Assembly (NCBI RefSeq): GCF_035958815.1
Contig: NZ_CP108383.1
Span: 7,192,001 to 7,256,000, forward strand
Direction: 5' to 3'
Length of the DNA: 64,000 nt
Origin: Nocardia sp. NBC_01327
GTDB taxonomy: Bacteria; Actinomycetota; Actinomycetes; Mycobacteriales; Mycobacteriaceae
The notes under the pieces were generated by a model. The model worked only from the letters and a program-made list of their open reading frames with translations. It made no database searches and had not been told where the DNA came from. This document shows positions 17,199 to 25,688 of this stretch, piece by piece. The position numbers and the translations under genes were made by a program. Numbering within the stretch: the first letter of the stretch is position 1; the number at the start of each line of letters is the position of its first letter.

Positions 17199-17945
17199 TC
17201 ACCAAGGGAGCGGACCGTATTCGACGTCGCCGACCATGTAGTGACCCCAGAGCTGGCCGGACGGGCCGTCCGCGGGCAGGGTGGCGAGGTACACCGATGG
17301 CTCGGCCCCCTGAGTCGGGGTGCGAAAGCCGGTATTGCCGTTCAAGTCCGTGGCCGTGTAACCGGGATTGGCGGCATTCACCTTGATTGGAGTGTCCCAC
17401 AGCTCCTTGGCGTACATGGCCGTGATCATGTTGAGGGCGGTCTTCGAAGACGGGTAGGGGATGGCAGCCATCGGCCACATGGGGCTTTCGGGGTCGGTCA
17501 TCAGTGCGATGGAGCCGACTTCGCTCGAGACATTGACGATTCGGGCGGCCGGGGCGCGGCGCAGCAGCGGCAGGACGGCATTGGTCACCGCGACCACGCC
17601 GAAGACGTTGGTCTCATAGACCTTCCGCAAGGTGGCGAGGGTGGTGGACGAGGGCTTGTTGTCACCGTCGACGAATCCCCCGATGCCCGCATTGTTGATC
17701 AGGATGTCGAGGCTGCCGAACTCGGCGTCGATCCAGGCGGCGGCGCGAGCGATGGAGTCCTCGTCGGTCACGTCGAGCTGGACGAAATGCGCCTGTGCGC
17801 CTTCGGCTTTCAGCGTGTCGGCGGCGCCCTGGCCGAGATCCTTGTCGCGGGCCGCGACGAGGACGGTGATGCCGCGGGCGGCGAGTTGGCGGGCGGTTTC
17901 GTAGCCGATGCCTTTGTTGGCTCCGGTGATAAGCGCTGTGGTCAT
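17199..17945 (-). CDS. Short-chain dehydrogenase/reductase
   Basis: Protein of 248 aa with SDR motifs TGANKGIG (residues 7-14), NNAG, VSSEVGS and a Tyr in IPYPSSKTAL with the catalytic Lys at YxxxK spacing. It resembles NADPH-dependent carbonyl reductases. Start ATG 17945; the frame is open into the promoter but an upstream start would cross the operator region. Divergent from an XRE regulator 86 bp away, so it is the likely target of that regulator. The substrate is unknown. Confidence 0.9.
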   Translation of the reverse strand: MTTALITGANKGIGYETARQLAARGITVLVAARDKDLGQGAADTLKAEGAQAHFVQLDVTDEDSIARAAAWIDAEFGSLDILINNAGIGGFVDGDNKPSSTTLATLRKVYETNVFGVVAVTNAVLPLLRRAPAARIVNVSSEVGSIALMTDPESPMWPMAAIPYPSSKTALNMITAMYAKELWDTPIKVNAANPGYTATDLNGNTGFRTPTQGAEPSVYLATLPADGPSGQLWGHYMVGDVEYGPLPW

Positions 17946-17994
17946 GTCACTCAGCATCGCGCTCGAAATCGGGGTTTGGGAGGACCAGGTTGTA

Positions 17995-18011
17995 CCACCC
18001 ACCCGGGGTGG
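17995..18011. promoter_or_regulatory. Inverted repeat in SDR/XRE divergent promoter
   Basis: CCACCC-N5-GGGTGG has perfect 6-bp arms, located 50 bp before the SDR start and 20 bp before the XRE start. It is a candidate operator for the XRE regulator. Confidence 0.45.
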
Positions 18012-18031
18012 AAGTAGCCGACACTGGAGGA

Positions 18032-18865
18032 ATGGCGGATCGAAGCGAACTGGCGGATTTCCTGCGCACCAGGCGGAATCGTTTGCGGCCCAGTGATGTC
18101 GGGCTGCCGGACGGAATCAACCGGCGAGCAGCGGGATTGCGGCGGCAGGAGGTCGCGCAGCTGGCCGGGATATCGGTCGACTACTACATCCGGATGGAGC
18201 AGGCGCGCGGGGCGAAACCGTCACGGCAGGTGCTGACCGCGCTGGCGCGGGCGCTGATCCTCACGGTGGACGAGCGTGATTACCTCTTTCGCATGGGCGG
18301 GGAGAATCCGCCGACCGTCGCCGGACCGAATCGCACTGTCCCACAGTCGGTTCGAATCATCCTGGATACGCTCGCCACGCCCGCATACGTCGTCGACGCC
18401 AGCTACGAGATCCTCGCCTGGAACGAGCCGGCCATCCCCTTCATCGGCGATCTCGACGCCCATCCCGACCATGAACGCAATATGGTGCGCTGGATGTTCA
18501 TTCAGGCCGGCGACCACCCGCAGTGGTCGGACGAGTCGATCCTGCACTTCGCCCGTTCCACCGTCGCCGATCTGCGCGCCGCCTACGCCCGCTATCCCGG
18601 CAACCCCGTACTGGCCCGCCTGATCACCGAATTACTCGGCACCGCACCACGTTTCGCCGAAATGTGGAACTCGCACGACGTCGAGGTCCGCCGCGGCCAC
18701 AACAAACGCATCGACCACCCCGCACTGGGCCTGCTCGAGTTCGAATGCCAGGTGCTGCACATCTCCGACACCGACCAGCGGATGATCGTGTACTGCGCCA
18801 CGCCCGGCACCCCCACCGATGCCGCATTCCGCGCCTTGGCCGCCGCCCGCTCAACGACCGCCTGA
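18032..18865 (+). CDS. XRE regulator with MmyB-like C-terminal domain
   Basis: Protein of 277 aa. XRE helix-turn-helix in the first 80 residues (LRRQEVAQLAGISVDYYIRM, then EQARGAKPS) and a C-terminal MmyB-like ligand-binding domain (LATPAYVVDASYEILAWNEP). This family commonly sits divergent from an SDR or oxidoreductase that it represses, as here. ATG 18032 has GGAGGA directly before it, which is unusually close; GTG 18008 is an alternative. The ligand is unknown. Confidence 0.9.
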   Translation: MADRSELADFLRTRRNRLRPSDVGLPDGINRRAAGLRRQEVAQLAGISVDYYIRMEQARGAKPSRQVLTALARALILTVDERDYLFRMGGENPPTVAGPNRTVPQSVRIILDTLATPAYVVDASYEILAWNEPAIPFIGDLDAHPDHERNMVRWMFIQAGDHPQWSDESILHFARSTVADLRAAYARYPGNPVLARLITELLGTAPRFAEMWNSHDVEVRRGHNKRIDHPALGLLEFECQVLHISDTDQRMIVYCATPGTPTDAAFRALAAARSTTA

Positions 18866-19130
18866 CCCCCACCGATCCATCCGTCACCAGGCCCGCACAC
18901 GAACTCCGCCCTGCGCTGAGCCAACTGCCCACCGCCGCTGGGTCGAGTCCCACCTAAGCCGAGCATGTTGCGACCGATCACCCCTCGGATTCGAGTTCAC
19001 GCTGCAGCCGGATGCGCCTGGTCCTACAGCGCGCTGTAACCGGGAGTCCTATCTCTTACCGACAGCCGCGCCACACCGCACTTCACCGAAGTCGTCACGG
19101 GCGCAGGATTTCTCGCTGACGGGTGCATCC

Positions 19131-19613
19131 ATGATCAAATCTCTCACACTGCTCGCCTCGCTCGCGGTCGCCGCGAGCAGCTTCGGCCTCACCGCCGCCG
19201 ACACCGGTACGGAAGGCGGCCCCGCCTGTCTCTGGGCCGGTGCCGCCTACCCGCAGGGCGCGGACCTGAGCGCGGGCGGCTCCCACTACACCTGCGGATC
19301 ACAGGGCTCCACGCCCTACTGGACCCGTGGGCAAGCGGCGGCTTTCAGCACCGCGCCCAACCCCGGCGCGGACACCAATCCGTCGGGCAGATTCAGCGCG
19401 GGCGCACGCCAACCCGGCACCGAATACGAGGACACCTGCGTCGGAGACCAATTCATCCCGGGCCCCGACGACGTCTACCAAGCGGTCCAGACCAGCGGCG
19501 GCCTGCTGTGGAAATCCGCGGGCCCGATCTCGCAATGGGCGTTCGACCCCGGCGCGGTACACCCGCAGACCACTCGATCCTCCGGCCTCTGCATCGACGG
19601 CGTCCTGACCTGA
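19131..19613 (+). CDS. Small secreted protein, unknown function
   Basis: Protein of 160 aa with a short signal peptide (MIKSLTLLASLAVAASSFGLTAA). The mature part is rich in Gly, Ser and Thr with several Cys and reads like an extracellular beta protein (AYPQGADLSAGGSHYTCGSQG). No domain recognised. No clear ribosome binding site is seen, so the exact start is uncertain. The 265 bases before it contain no gene and must hold its promoter. Confidence 0.65.
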   Translation: MIKSLTLLASLAVAASSFGLTAADTGTEGGPACLWAGAAYPQGADLSAGGSHYTCGSQGSTPYWTRGQAAAFSTAPNPGADTNPSGRFSAGARQPGTEYEDTCVGDQFIPGPDDVYQAVQTSGGLLWKSAGPISQWAFDPGAVHPQTTRSSGLCIDGVLT

Positions 19614-20088
19614 TCCACCAGAATCCGTTGCGCCCCAGCAATGACGCTGGGCAGTGGATGACCGACGACGTTCATCCCCCGCACCGACAGGTACCCGCGA
19701 CAGCGGGCCGTGAAGCCACCGGCCGCCCTCGTCACCCCGACGTCCGGCGGCCGCAATCGAACGAGACATGTTGCAGTACTATGGGTGTGAATCCTGGCCG
19801 CACGCGGGATGACACAGGTGATGCCACCCGGACCTCGGTCGCGACAGGGGTATGGCCGAGCCGGCCGAATGGGGTCGAGCGAGGCGAGCCGTGCCAGGGA
19901 GCTGGATGGGCGGCCGAGAGCGGACCGGGCCGGGCGGGCCTACCCGACCACGCAGGACATAGCCAGACCAAGCCGGGCGGGCCTACCCGACCACGCAGGG
20001 CATAGCCAGACCAAGCCGGGCGGTTCCCGGTCAGGCGGGGCGGTTCCGGGTCAGACGGGGCGGTTCCCGGTCAGGCGGGGGTTCGAGA
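19614..20088. other. Repeat-rich intergenic stretch
   Basis: No gene is supported here. The first 300 bases are unstructured to my eye. From 19929 the stretch is a 43-bp tandem pair followed by a degenerate 20-bp tandem array that runs into the end of the TetR gene. Confidence 0.6.
19929..20023. repeat. 43-bp tandem repeat, two copies plus a partial
   Basis: Copies at 19929-19971 and 19972-20014 differ by one base (A19957 versus G20000). The first 9 bases of a third copy follow at 20015-20023. Confidence 0.92.
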
Positions 20089-20115
20089 TCAGGCGACGGG
20101 GTTCGAGATCAGGTA
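20022..20115. repeat. 20-bp degenerate tandem array reaching into the TetR gene end
   Basis: Units of 20 bp begin at 20022, 20042, 20062, about 20080 and about 20100. The first three are GGTTCCCGGTCAGGCGGGGC-like, the last two share GGGTTCGAGATCAGG. The last copy codes the C-terminus of the TetR protein. Several units contain a stop codon in the TetR frame or direction. Confidence 0.8.
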
Positions 20116-20667
20116 GCGCTGGATGGTCGGGCCGATTTCGGCGATCAGTTGGTCGGGGGTCAGGGCTACCACGGGGGGAATGCGGAGGACGTAGCGGCAG
20201 AGGGCTATGCCCAGCATCTGGGTGACGATGAGGGCGGCTCGCCGGGGGGCGTCGGCGGGGTCGCCGACGGTGAGGACCGAGGGCATGACCTGTTCGGCGA
20301 AGATTTGGCGGACGCGGTCGGTGACCGTGTCGTCGGTGACGGCGGAGCGCATCAGGGTCAGGATGATGTCGTTGCCGGGCGCCTGCTCCCAGAGTTCGAG
20401 GAAGCGGCGCACCATCAGTTCGCCGAGCGAATCCGGCTGTGCGGCACTGAGATCGGGCAGGTCCAGGCGAATATCCACGGCGGCGGCGAACAGGCCGTCC
20501 TTATTGCCGTAGTAGCGCATGACCATGGACGGGTCGATTCCGGCGTCGGCCGCGATGGCGCGAATGGTCGCCTTCCGGAACCCGTCCTCGGCGAATCTCC
20601 GGCGCGCGGCCTCGAGGATCGCGGCGCGGGTGGCGTCGGATCGGCGCGGGGTGCTCTCGACTGTCAT
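20089..20667 (-). CDS. TetR family transcriptional regulator
   Basis: Protein of 192 aa. N-terminal helix-turn-helix (AILEAARRRFAEDGFRKATI, then AADAGIDPSMVMRYYGNKDG) and a C-terminal ligand domain of usual length. The last codons lie in a 20-bp tandem array. It is divergent from an FAD monooxygenase gene; the 106-bp spacer carries three CAACA-N2-TGTTG sites, so it probably represses itself and the monooxygenase until an aromatic or drug-like ligand binds. Confidence 0.93.
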   Translation of the reverse strand: MTVESTPRRSDATRAAILEAARRRFAEDGFRKATIRAIAADAGIDPSMVMRYYGNKDGLFAAAVDIRLDLPDLSAAQPDSLGELMVRRFLELWEQAPGNDIILTLMRSAVTDDTVTDRVRQIFAEQVMPSVLTVGDPADAPRRAALIVTQMLGIALCRYVLRIPPVVALTPDQLIAEIGPTIQRYLISNPVA

Positions 20668-20683
20668 GCCAACGACTGTAGGC

Positions 20684-20753
20684 CAACAACTGTTGACACG
20701 CCCGCGCCGGGGCCCTAATGTCTAAGTCAACAGATGTTGGCCAACACATGTTG
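20684..20753. promoter_or_regulatory. Three TetR operator copies
   Basis: CAACA-N2-TGTTG occurs at 20684-20695, 20728-20739 and 20742-20753, the last two 14 bp apart. One copy is near the TetR start and two precede the monooxygenase. Confidence 0.8.
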
Positions 20754-20773
20754 GCAAAGCTCGAGGAGTCGAC

Positions 20774-21940
20774 ATGAACACCATTCCCGCCACCACCACC
20801 GTCGCCATCGTCGGCGCGGGCCCGGCCGGTCTGACCGCAGGCATCGCTCTCGCCGACGCGGGCATCGAGGTGGTACTGCTCGACCGCCTGGCCGAAGGCG
20901 CGAACACCTCCCGGGCCGTCGTTGTCCACGCTCGCACACTGGAAGTGCTGGCGGACTACGGAATTGCCGATCAGCTCATCGAACACGGCATCCAGACCCC
21001 GAACTTCGTCATGCGGGACGGCGAGCACGTGCTGGCCCGGGTCTCGTTCTCCAAGCTCCCCACCCCGTACCCCTACGCCCTGATGATCGGGCAGGAATCC
21101 ACCGAGGCCATCCTGCTGGCCCGGCTGGAGAAGGCGGGCGGGCAGGTGCACCGCCCCTACGAGGTCACCGGCCTCACCCAGGACGGCAGCGGCGTCACAC
21201 TCGAATACACCGGCCCGGAGGGCACGGGCACGCTGCGCGCGGACTACGTGATCGGCGCCGACGGCATGCACAGCAAGGTCCGCGAGGCAGCCGGTATCGG
21301 CTTCACCGGTTCCACCTATCAGGAATCCTTCGTCCTGGCCGATATCCACATGACCTGGCCCGACCCGCGCGACGAGGTCTCGCTGAGCCTGTCCCCCGAG
21401 GGCGTCACCGTCGTCGCGGCCCTGCCGGATGCAACCGACACCCGCTACCGCGTCGTCGCGACCATTGCCGAGGCCCCCGAAAAGCCGAGCCTCGAGGATG
21501 TGCAGGCGATCCTGGACCAGCGCCGCCCCGATTCGAACGTGAAAGTCCATGACGTGCTGTGGAGCTCACGCTTCCGCGTCCACCACCGCCTGGCCGACCA
21601 CTACCGCGCCGACCGCATCTTCCTCGCCGGCGACGCCGCCCACGTGCACAGCCCCGCCGGCGGCCAGGGCATGAACACCGGAATCCAAGACGCCGCCCTC
21701 CTCGGCACCCTCCTGGCCCGCACCCTCCACGGCGCCCCCGACCTTCTCGACACCTACGAAACAACCCGCCGCCCGGTAGCAGCCGGCGTAGTCAAGTTCA
21801 CCGACCGCATGACCCGCATGGCCACCCTGCGCCCCCGACCCGCCCGCCTGATCCGAAACCTCCTCATCACCACCGCAACCCGCCTCCCCGCAGTCCGCAA
21901 CACCCTCGCCTACCAACTCTCCGAACTCGCCACCCGCTGA
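20774..21940 (+). CDS. FAD-dependent monooxygenase (PheA/TfdB type)
   Basis: Protein of 388 aa. FAD-binding GAGPAG at residues 14-19, the DG motif in VIGADGMHSKVRE, and the second FAD motif GDAAHVHSPAGGQGMN near 286-301. Members hydroxylate aromatic substrates or antibiotics such as rifampicin or tetracycline with NAD(P)H and oxygen. It is somewhat short and lacks the thioredoxin-like C-terminal domain of phenol hydroxylases. GAGGAG precedes the ATG. Divergent TetR control suggests a ligand-induced detoxification or catabolic role. Confidence 0.92.
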   Translation: MNTIPATTTVAIVGAGPAGLTAGIALADAGIEVVLLDRLAEGANTSRAVVVHARTLEVLADYGIADQLIEHGIQTPNFVMRDGEHVLARVSFSKLPTPYPYALMIGQESTEAILLARLEKAGGQVHRPYEVTGLTQDGSGVTLEYTGPEGTGTLRADYVIGADGMHSKVREAAGIGFTGSTYQESFVLADIHMTWPDPRDEVSLSLSPEGVTVVAALPDATDTRYRVVATIAEAPEKPSLEDVQAILDQRRPDSNVKVHDVLWSSRFRVHHRLADHYRADRIFLAGDAAHVHSPAGGQGMNTGIQDAALLGTLLARTLHGAPDLLDTYETTRRPVAAGVVKFTDRMTRMATLRPRPARLIRNLLITTATRLPAVRNTLAYQLSELATR

Positions 21941-21959
21941 CCCCACCCCCACCAAAATC

Positions 21960-21987
21960 TCCGCCCCCAGCCACGGCCGGGGGCGGA
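21960..21987. terminator. Hairpin after monooxygenase gene
   Basis: Nine-base-pair stem TCCGCCCCC / GGGGGCGGA with a 10-nt loop, 20 nt after the monooxygenase stop. Confidence 0.65.
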
Positions 21988-22125
21988 TGTCGTTATCCCG
22001 CAACAGCACCGGGAGTCGACTGAACAGCCGATCACCAGGAACTGACGGCGGTATCGCCCGAGAACCGCCCGCCACCATTTCCTGGTGATCTTGAAAGCCG
22101 GCTTGGGTCGATGTGCCGGGGGTGG

Positions 22126-22674
22126 TCAGCTCACGGAGACGAGGGCGTCTCGGGCTTCCATGAGGGCGAAGCCGAGGAGGTTTTCGCCGCGCCACTGGGA
22201 GGGGTCGGCGGCGGCTGGGTTTTCGGCGCCCAGGCCGATGCCCCAGATGGTGTCGCGGGGGGCGGCTTCCACGAGGATTTTGTCGCGGGTGGCGAGGAGG
22301 AAGTCGCGGAGGGTGTCGTGCTGGCCGAATTTGGCGATGCTGCCGCGCATGACGATATCGAAGCGGTGGGCTACCCAGGTGTTCTGGTCGAAGCCGCGGA
22401 CCTCGCGGCCGAGCCGTTTGGCGTCGGCGGGGGTGGCGCTGGCCAGCACCCGGTCGCGGACCTCCTCGTCACCGAAGAGGCGGGCCTTCTCGCCCATCAT
22501 GAAATGCTCTGCGCTGCGGTAGGTCTGGCCGTCGACGGTGAATTCCACCGGCCACCACTGGCTCAGAACCCACTTGCCCACCTCGTACCCCGGTGTGCGC
22601 GTATGCCCCCAGAAATAGAGGAATTCCGGTGCTGCCCCCGCCGCCATTTCGGCGGTCAATTGTGCCCTGTCCAC
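22126..22674 (-). CDS. NADAR family protein (YbiA/RibX-like)
   Basis: Protein of 182 aa with NADAR motifs: FLYFWGH, WWPVEFTVDGQTYRSAEHFM, then KARLFGDEE and TIWGIGLGAENP. Members act as N-glycosidases on reactive riboflavin precursors or remove ADP-ribose from modified bases. The GTG start lacks a Shine-Dalgarno; TAGGGT 8 nt upstream suggests a leaderless mRNA. No riboflavin gene is near. A NADAR protein and an ADP-ribosyltransferase toxin both occur in this window, but 36 kb apart. Confidence 0.88.
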   Translation of the reverse strand: MDRAQLTAEMAAGAAPEFLYFWGHTRTPGYEVGKWVLSQWWPVEFTVDGQTYRSAEHFMMGEKARLFGDEEVRDRVLASATPADAKRLGREVRGFDQNTWVAHRFDIVMRGSIAKFGQHDTLRDFLLATRDKILVEAAPRDTIWGIGLGAENPAAADPSQWRGENLLGFALMEARDALVSVS

Positions 22675-22819
22675 AAATCCCGACCCTAGTGGACCGCCAT
22701 GACAGCCTCCGACCCAATATTCGCCACACCGCCGGACCCGCCGCCGAAATCAGGATCAACCGGACGATCCCCACGAGACTTCGCACCCCAACACACCATC
22801 GGGTCCCCAGCCTGTGTGG

Positions 22820-22844
22820 ATCCCGGCCAAAAGCCTGCCGGGAT
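22820..22844. terminator. Hairpin downstream of the YtpQ-like gene
   Basis: Stem ATCCCGGC / GCCGGGAT with a 9-nt loop, 22 nt past the stop of the minus-strand gene ending at 22866. Confidence 0.6.
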
Positions 22845-22865
22845 GACGGGGTATCTCGAACAGGC

Positions 22866-24074
22866 TCAGTAGCCGGGCAGGGCGCGCAGGCAGGCCATGA
22901 CCTCGGCTGACGGGTGGTCCTTCACTCGATAACGGGGCGGGTCGTATCCGTCGACCGGCGTCAGATCGATATGCGCCACAACGTCTTCCCACGCGACCCG
23001 GACGACCTCGCCCCCACTGGTCACCATGCAGACGAAGTGTGCTCGCGGCAGCAGGGTGGGAACACCGTCGGTCCAGGGCGTCATGGTGTGCGAAGTCCCA
23101 TCGGGCGCACGCACATGCATGAGTTCGCTGACCGCTTCCTCCCGAAACCGGTCGGCCCGTAGATGTTCGGTCTGGGTGCGATAGGTACTGGAGGCCAGCC
23201 CCACCTCGAGCCTCCGCAGCGCATGCCAGGCCGGATGCTCATCGGGCAGTCGCAGCGGCACCAACTCCCCCTCCTCGTCCACCGTGTACGGCAGCGGCGA
23301 GAGCGGGCGCAAGGCCTCGCCGTATTTCTCCTCCGCCATTTCCAGGAAGATCGGCAGCTGCTCCTCCGCCGCCCCGAGCACCACGAACATGCCTAGGTGC
23401 CCGGGTAGCAATACCATCGGGCGCACACCCGTCCGCGCCCGCACACCGGCCAGCCACCCACCGAGCAGCGGCAGTGATCCGACATAACTCTCGCCGTCGT
23501 CATCGGCGAATTCGAGAACCCTGATCCCCGTGCAGGGTTCGAATGCCTCCAGCGTATTCATCGCCAGCCCGGCCATATTCATATGCGCGGACCGGAAGAC
23601 ACGATCGGCGTCCACACCCCAGCGCTGCAGATCGACCGTGGTGACAAAATGCACCGTGCGCGGATTGTCGATCACGATCATCTCGATCAGATACGGCAGC
23701 GCCGGCCGCCACACCATTACCTGACGGCTGTCGAAACCCTCGAAATCCAGGTGAATACGCCCGGATCCACGCAGCACCGGACGTAGTCGACCCACCACCG
23801 AATCCCAGGTGTCCGGCTCACCCTCGGACAGAAACGCCTGCAGCAGATCGGCGACCCGGCGGCGGCGCTCCTGATCCGGTTGCCCCTGGCACCGTTCGAA
23901 CAGCGTGTGCAGCACTATCTTCCCGTGCCCGGTATCCCGGAATCGGAATGCGACCTCGAACGCCTCGATATCGAATTCCGCCGAATCGATCCCTTCGTAC
24001 TGCTGGACCTGCGCAAGCACCTTGTTGCCGAACCGATTTCGCTCCAACCTCATATCCCCGCCCGAAGAACTCAT
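22866..24074 (-). CDS. Hypothetical protein, possibly DUF1444/YtpQ-like
   Basis: Protein of 402 aa, soluble, no signal peptide. Alternating strand-helix pattern with PALPYLIEMIVIDNPRTVHF in the middle and ADDDGESYVGSLPLLGG later, which faintly resembles DUF1444 (YtpQ) proteins. I cannot assign it firmly. The start is ATG 24074, with TATAGT exactly 7 nt upstream, so the mRNA is probably leaderless. Divergent from an FAD oxidase gene. Confidence 0.7.
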   Translation of the reverse strand: MSSSGGDMRLERNRFGNKVLAQVQQYEGIDSAEFDIEAFEVAFRFRDTGHGKIVLHTLFERCQGQPDQERRRRVADLLQAFLSEGEPDTWDSVVGRLRPVLRGSGRIHLDFEGFDSRQVMVWRPALPYLIEMIVIDNPRTVHFVTTVDLQRWGVDADRVFRSAHMNMAGLAMNTLEAFEPCTGIRVLEFADDDGESYVGSLPLLGGWLAGVRARTGVRPMVLLPGHLGMFVVLGAAEEQLPIFLEMAEEKYGEALRPLSPLPYTVDEEGELVPLRLPDEHPAWHALRRLEVGLASSTYRTQTEHLRADRFREEAVSELMHVRAPDGTSHTMTPWTDGVPTLLPRAHFVCMVTSGGEVVRVAWEDVVAHIDLTPVDGYDPPRYRVKDHPSAEVMACLRALPGY

Positions 24075-24265
24075 GGCGCGGACTATACGTATATCCACCG
24101 ACAGTTCGGGCCGCTTCCAGCCTCGCGGCCCACCCCCGCGAATTCACAGCGAACTGAGCCGGTGTAACCGGAAACATGCTGTTCACACCGTGTCTCACCC
24201 CCGCTCACCGGGACGGCGGTCCAACTGCGAGCACAACCGGCGCGACTATGGTTAGCTGTAGCGCC

Positions 24266-25525
24266 ATGAGCACGTCCCTCTCCACCCTCCCGGCAGAATT
24301 CCTCCCCCGCGATACCGCGGATGTGGTTCGCACCGTGCGGGATTCGCGCACGGCAACGAAACCGCTGATCATCCGCGGCGGAGAGCGCCCGGACGAGGAA
24401 CTCTCCCTTCCGGAGCAGGGCAGCGTGCTGTCCATGCGCAGGATGAACCGCGTTCAGGTCGTCGACGCGGACGCCCGCACCGTACGGGTGCAGGCGGGGG
24501 CGCGGCTGTCCGATATCGACCGCACCCTCGGCGCACACGGCCTGGGCCTGCCCATCGTCGGCGATCATCGGGATATCACCGCGGGCGGTTTCGCGGCGGT
24601 CGGCGGGCTCAGCGCCGCCTCACACCGCTTCGGCATGTTCAGCGACAATGTGGTGGAACTCGAATACGTCGATCAGGACGGACGTTTCGGCACCTGCGGC
24701 CGCAACCATCACACCGAGCGCTTCCGCCGAATTCTGGGCGGCGGCGGCCGCACCGGCATCATCACCGCGCTCACGCTCGAGGTGACCGATGTGGACAAGG
24801 ACCGCACCTGGCTCACCACCGACGCGCATCGCTTCCTGGACTTCGACACCTTCGTCGAGCAGTCCTACAAGGAGATCCAGTCCCCCGGCGGCGCCATGCT
24901 GCAGGTGGGCCGCTGGGTGGACACCGCCCCGCTGAAGGTCGCGCGCCCGGTCGGCACCGGCTCCGTGCAGCTCGGCACCGTCCGCTTCGGCCAGTGGTCC
25001 TCGCTGCACCCCACCGCACCCAATCTGTCGCTGCGGGCCCGCCGCGAGGTCGGCGCCCGCGCCCGGAAGTCATTGGGCGCCATTGCCGCCTCGGCCGGCG
25101 GCCGCGCCGGTATGCCGGTCCGCAATGCCGCCGCCGGTGCGCTCATGTTCGCTCCGAAGGTGCTGACACTGCGCGATGCGGAGTACCTGGCCGATACCGT
25201 CATCAGTTCCTCGGAACGCGGAGCGGCCTACCGCATCTCGGTCTTCGCGCCCATGTCCACCTATCCGCGGGTCTTCCACCGCCTGCACGATCTGTTCTCC
25301 GGCCATCGCGAGAGCACCGGCTGCTTTACCGTCATCTCGGCCCTCACCTATGGCGTGCGGTCCACCTACCTGCACGAACTCGATGACGAGGACCACGGTT
25401 TCATTACCTTCACCTGCCGCCTGCGCCCGGCCGCGCTGCCCTCGGAACTGTTGCGGGACATCGTTTCCTCGATCGACGAGATCTGCCTCGCCGAACGCGC
25501 ACGGCGTTATGACCCGACCGATTAG
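24266..25525 (+). CDS. FAD-binding (PCMH-type) oxidoreductase
   Basis: Protein of 419 aa. N-terminal FAD-binding PCMH domain: KPLIIRGGERP, ARTVRVQAGARLSDI, then GLGLPIVGDHRDITAGG and GGGGRTGIITALTLEV. The C-terminal half carries an oxidase-like domain without a clear match. The pattern fits aldonolactone or cytokinin dehydrogenase relatives, but the usual His for covalent FAD is not evident. The ATG 24266 is the most probable start since upstream residues look non-coding. A compound hairpin follows. Confidence 0.82.
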   Translation: MSTSLSTLPAEFLPRDTADVVRTVRDSRTATKPLIIRGGERPDEELSLPEQGSVLSMRRMNRVQVVDADARTVRVQAGARLSDIDRTLGAHGLGLPIVGDHRDITAGGFAAVGGLSAASHRFGMFSDNVVELEYVDQDGRFGTCGRNHHTERFRRILGGGGRTGIITALTLEVTDVDKDRTWLTTDAHRFLDFDTFVEQSYKEIQSPGGAMLQVGRWVDTAPLKVARPVGTGSVQLGTVRFGQWSSLHPTAPNLSLRARREVGARARKSLGAIAASAGGRAGMPVRNAAAGALMFAPKVLTLRDAEYLADTVISSSERGAAYRISVFAPMSTYPRVFHRLHDLFSGHRESTGCFTVISALTYGVRSTYLHELDDEDHGFITFTCRLRPAALPSELLRDIVSSIDEICLAERARRYDPTD

Positions 25526-25536
25526 AATGTGTTCCG

Positions 25537-25579
25537 CCGCACCGCCAGCAACCGGTTAGCAGCCGGTTCGGCGGTGCGG
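25537..25579 (+). terminator. Compound hairpin after FAD oxidase gene
   Basis: Outer stem CCGCACCGCC / GGCGGTGCGG encloses an inner stem AACCGG / CCGGTT, 12 nt after the oxidase stop. Confidence 0.75.
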
Positions 25580-25688
25580 ACGGTATCGGTACTGTCGGCG
25601 GGGCACCGGTACATGGTTCAGCTCAGTAGTCCGTGTCACCCCACGAGGGACGGCGCGGATCTCCACGTGACTGAAGGTTGCCTGTCCC

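Noticed and set aside
19929..20115. CRISPR array
   Set aside because: Repeats are directly adjacent without unique spacers, so this is a minisatellite.
22126..22674. NADAR protein as antidote for the ADP-ribosyltransferase toxin
   Set aside because: The genes are 36 kb apart with unrelated neighbours, so no functional link can be supported.
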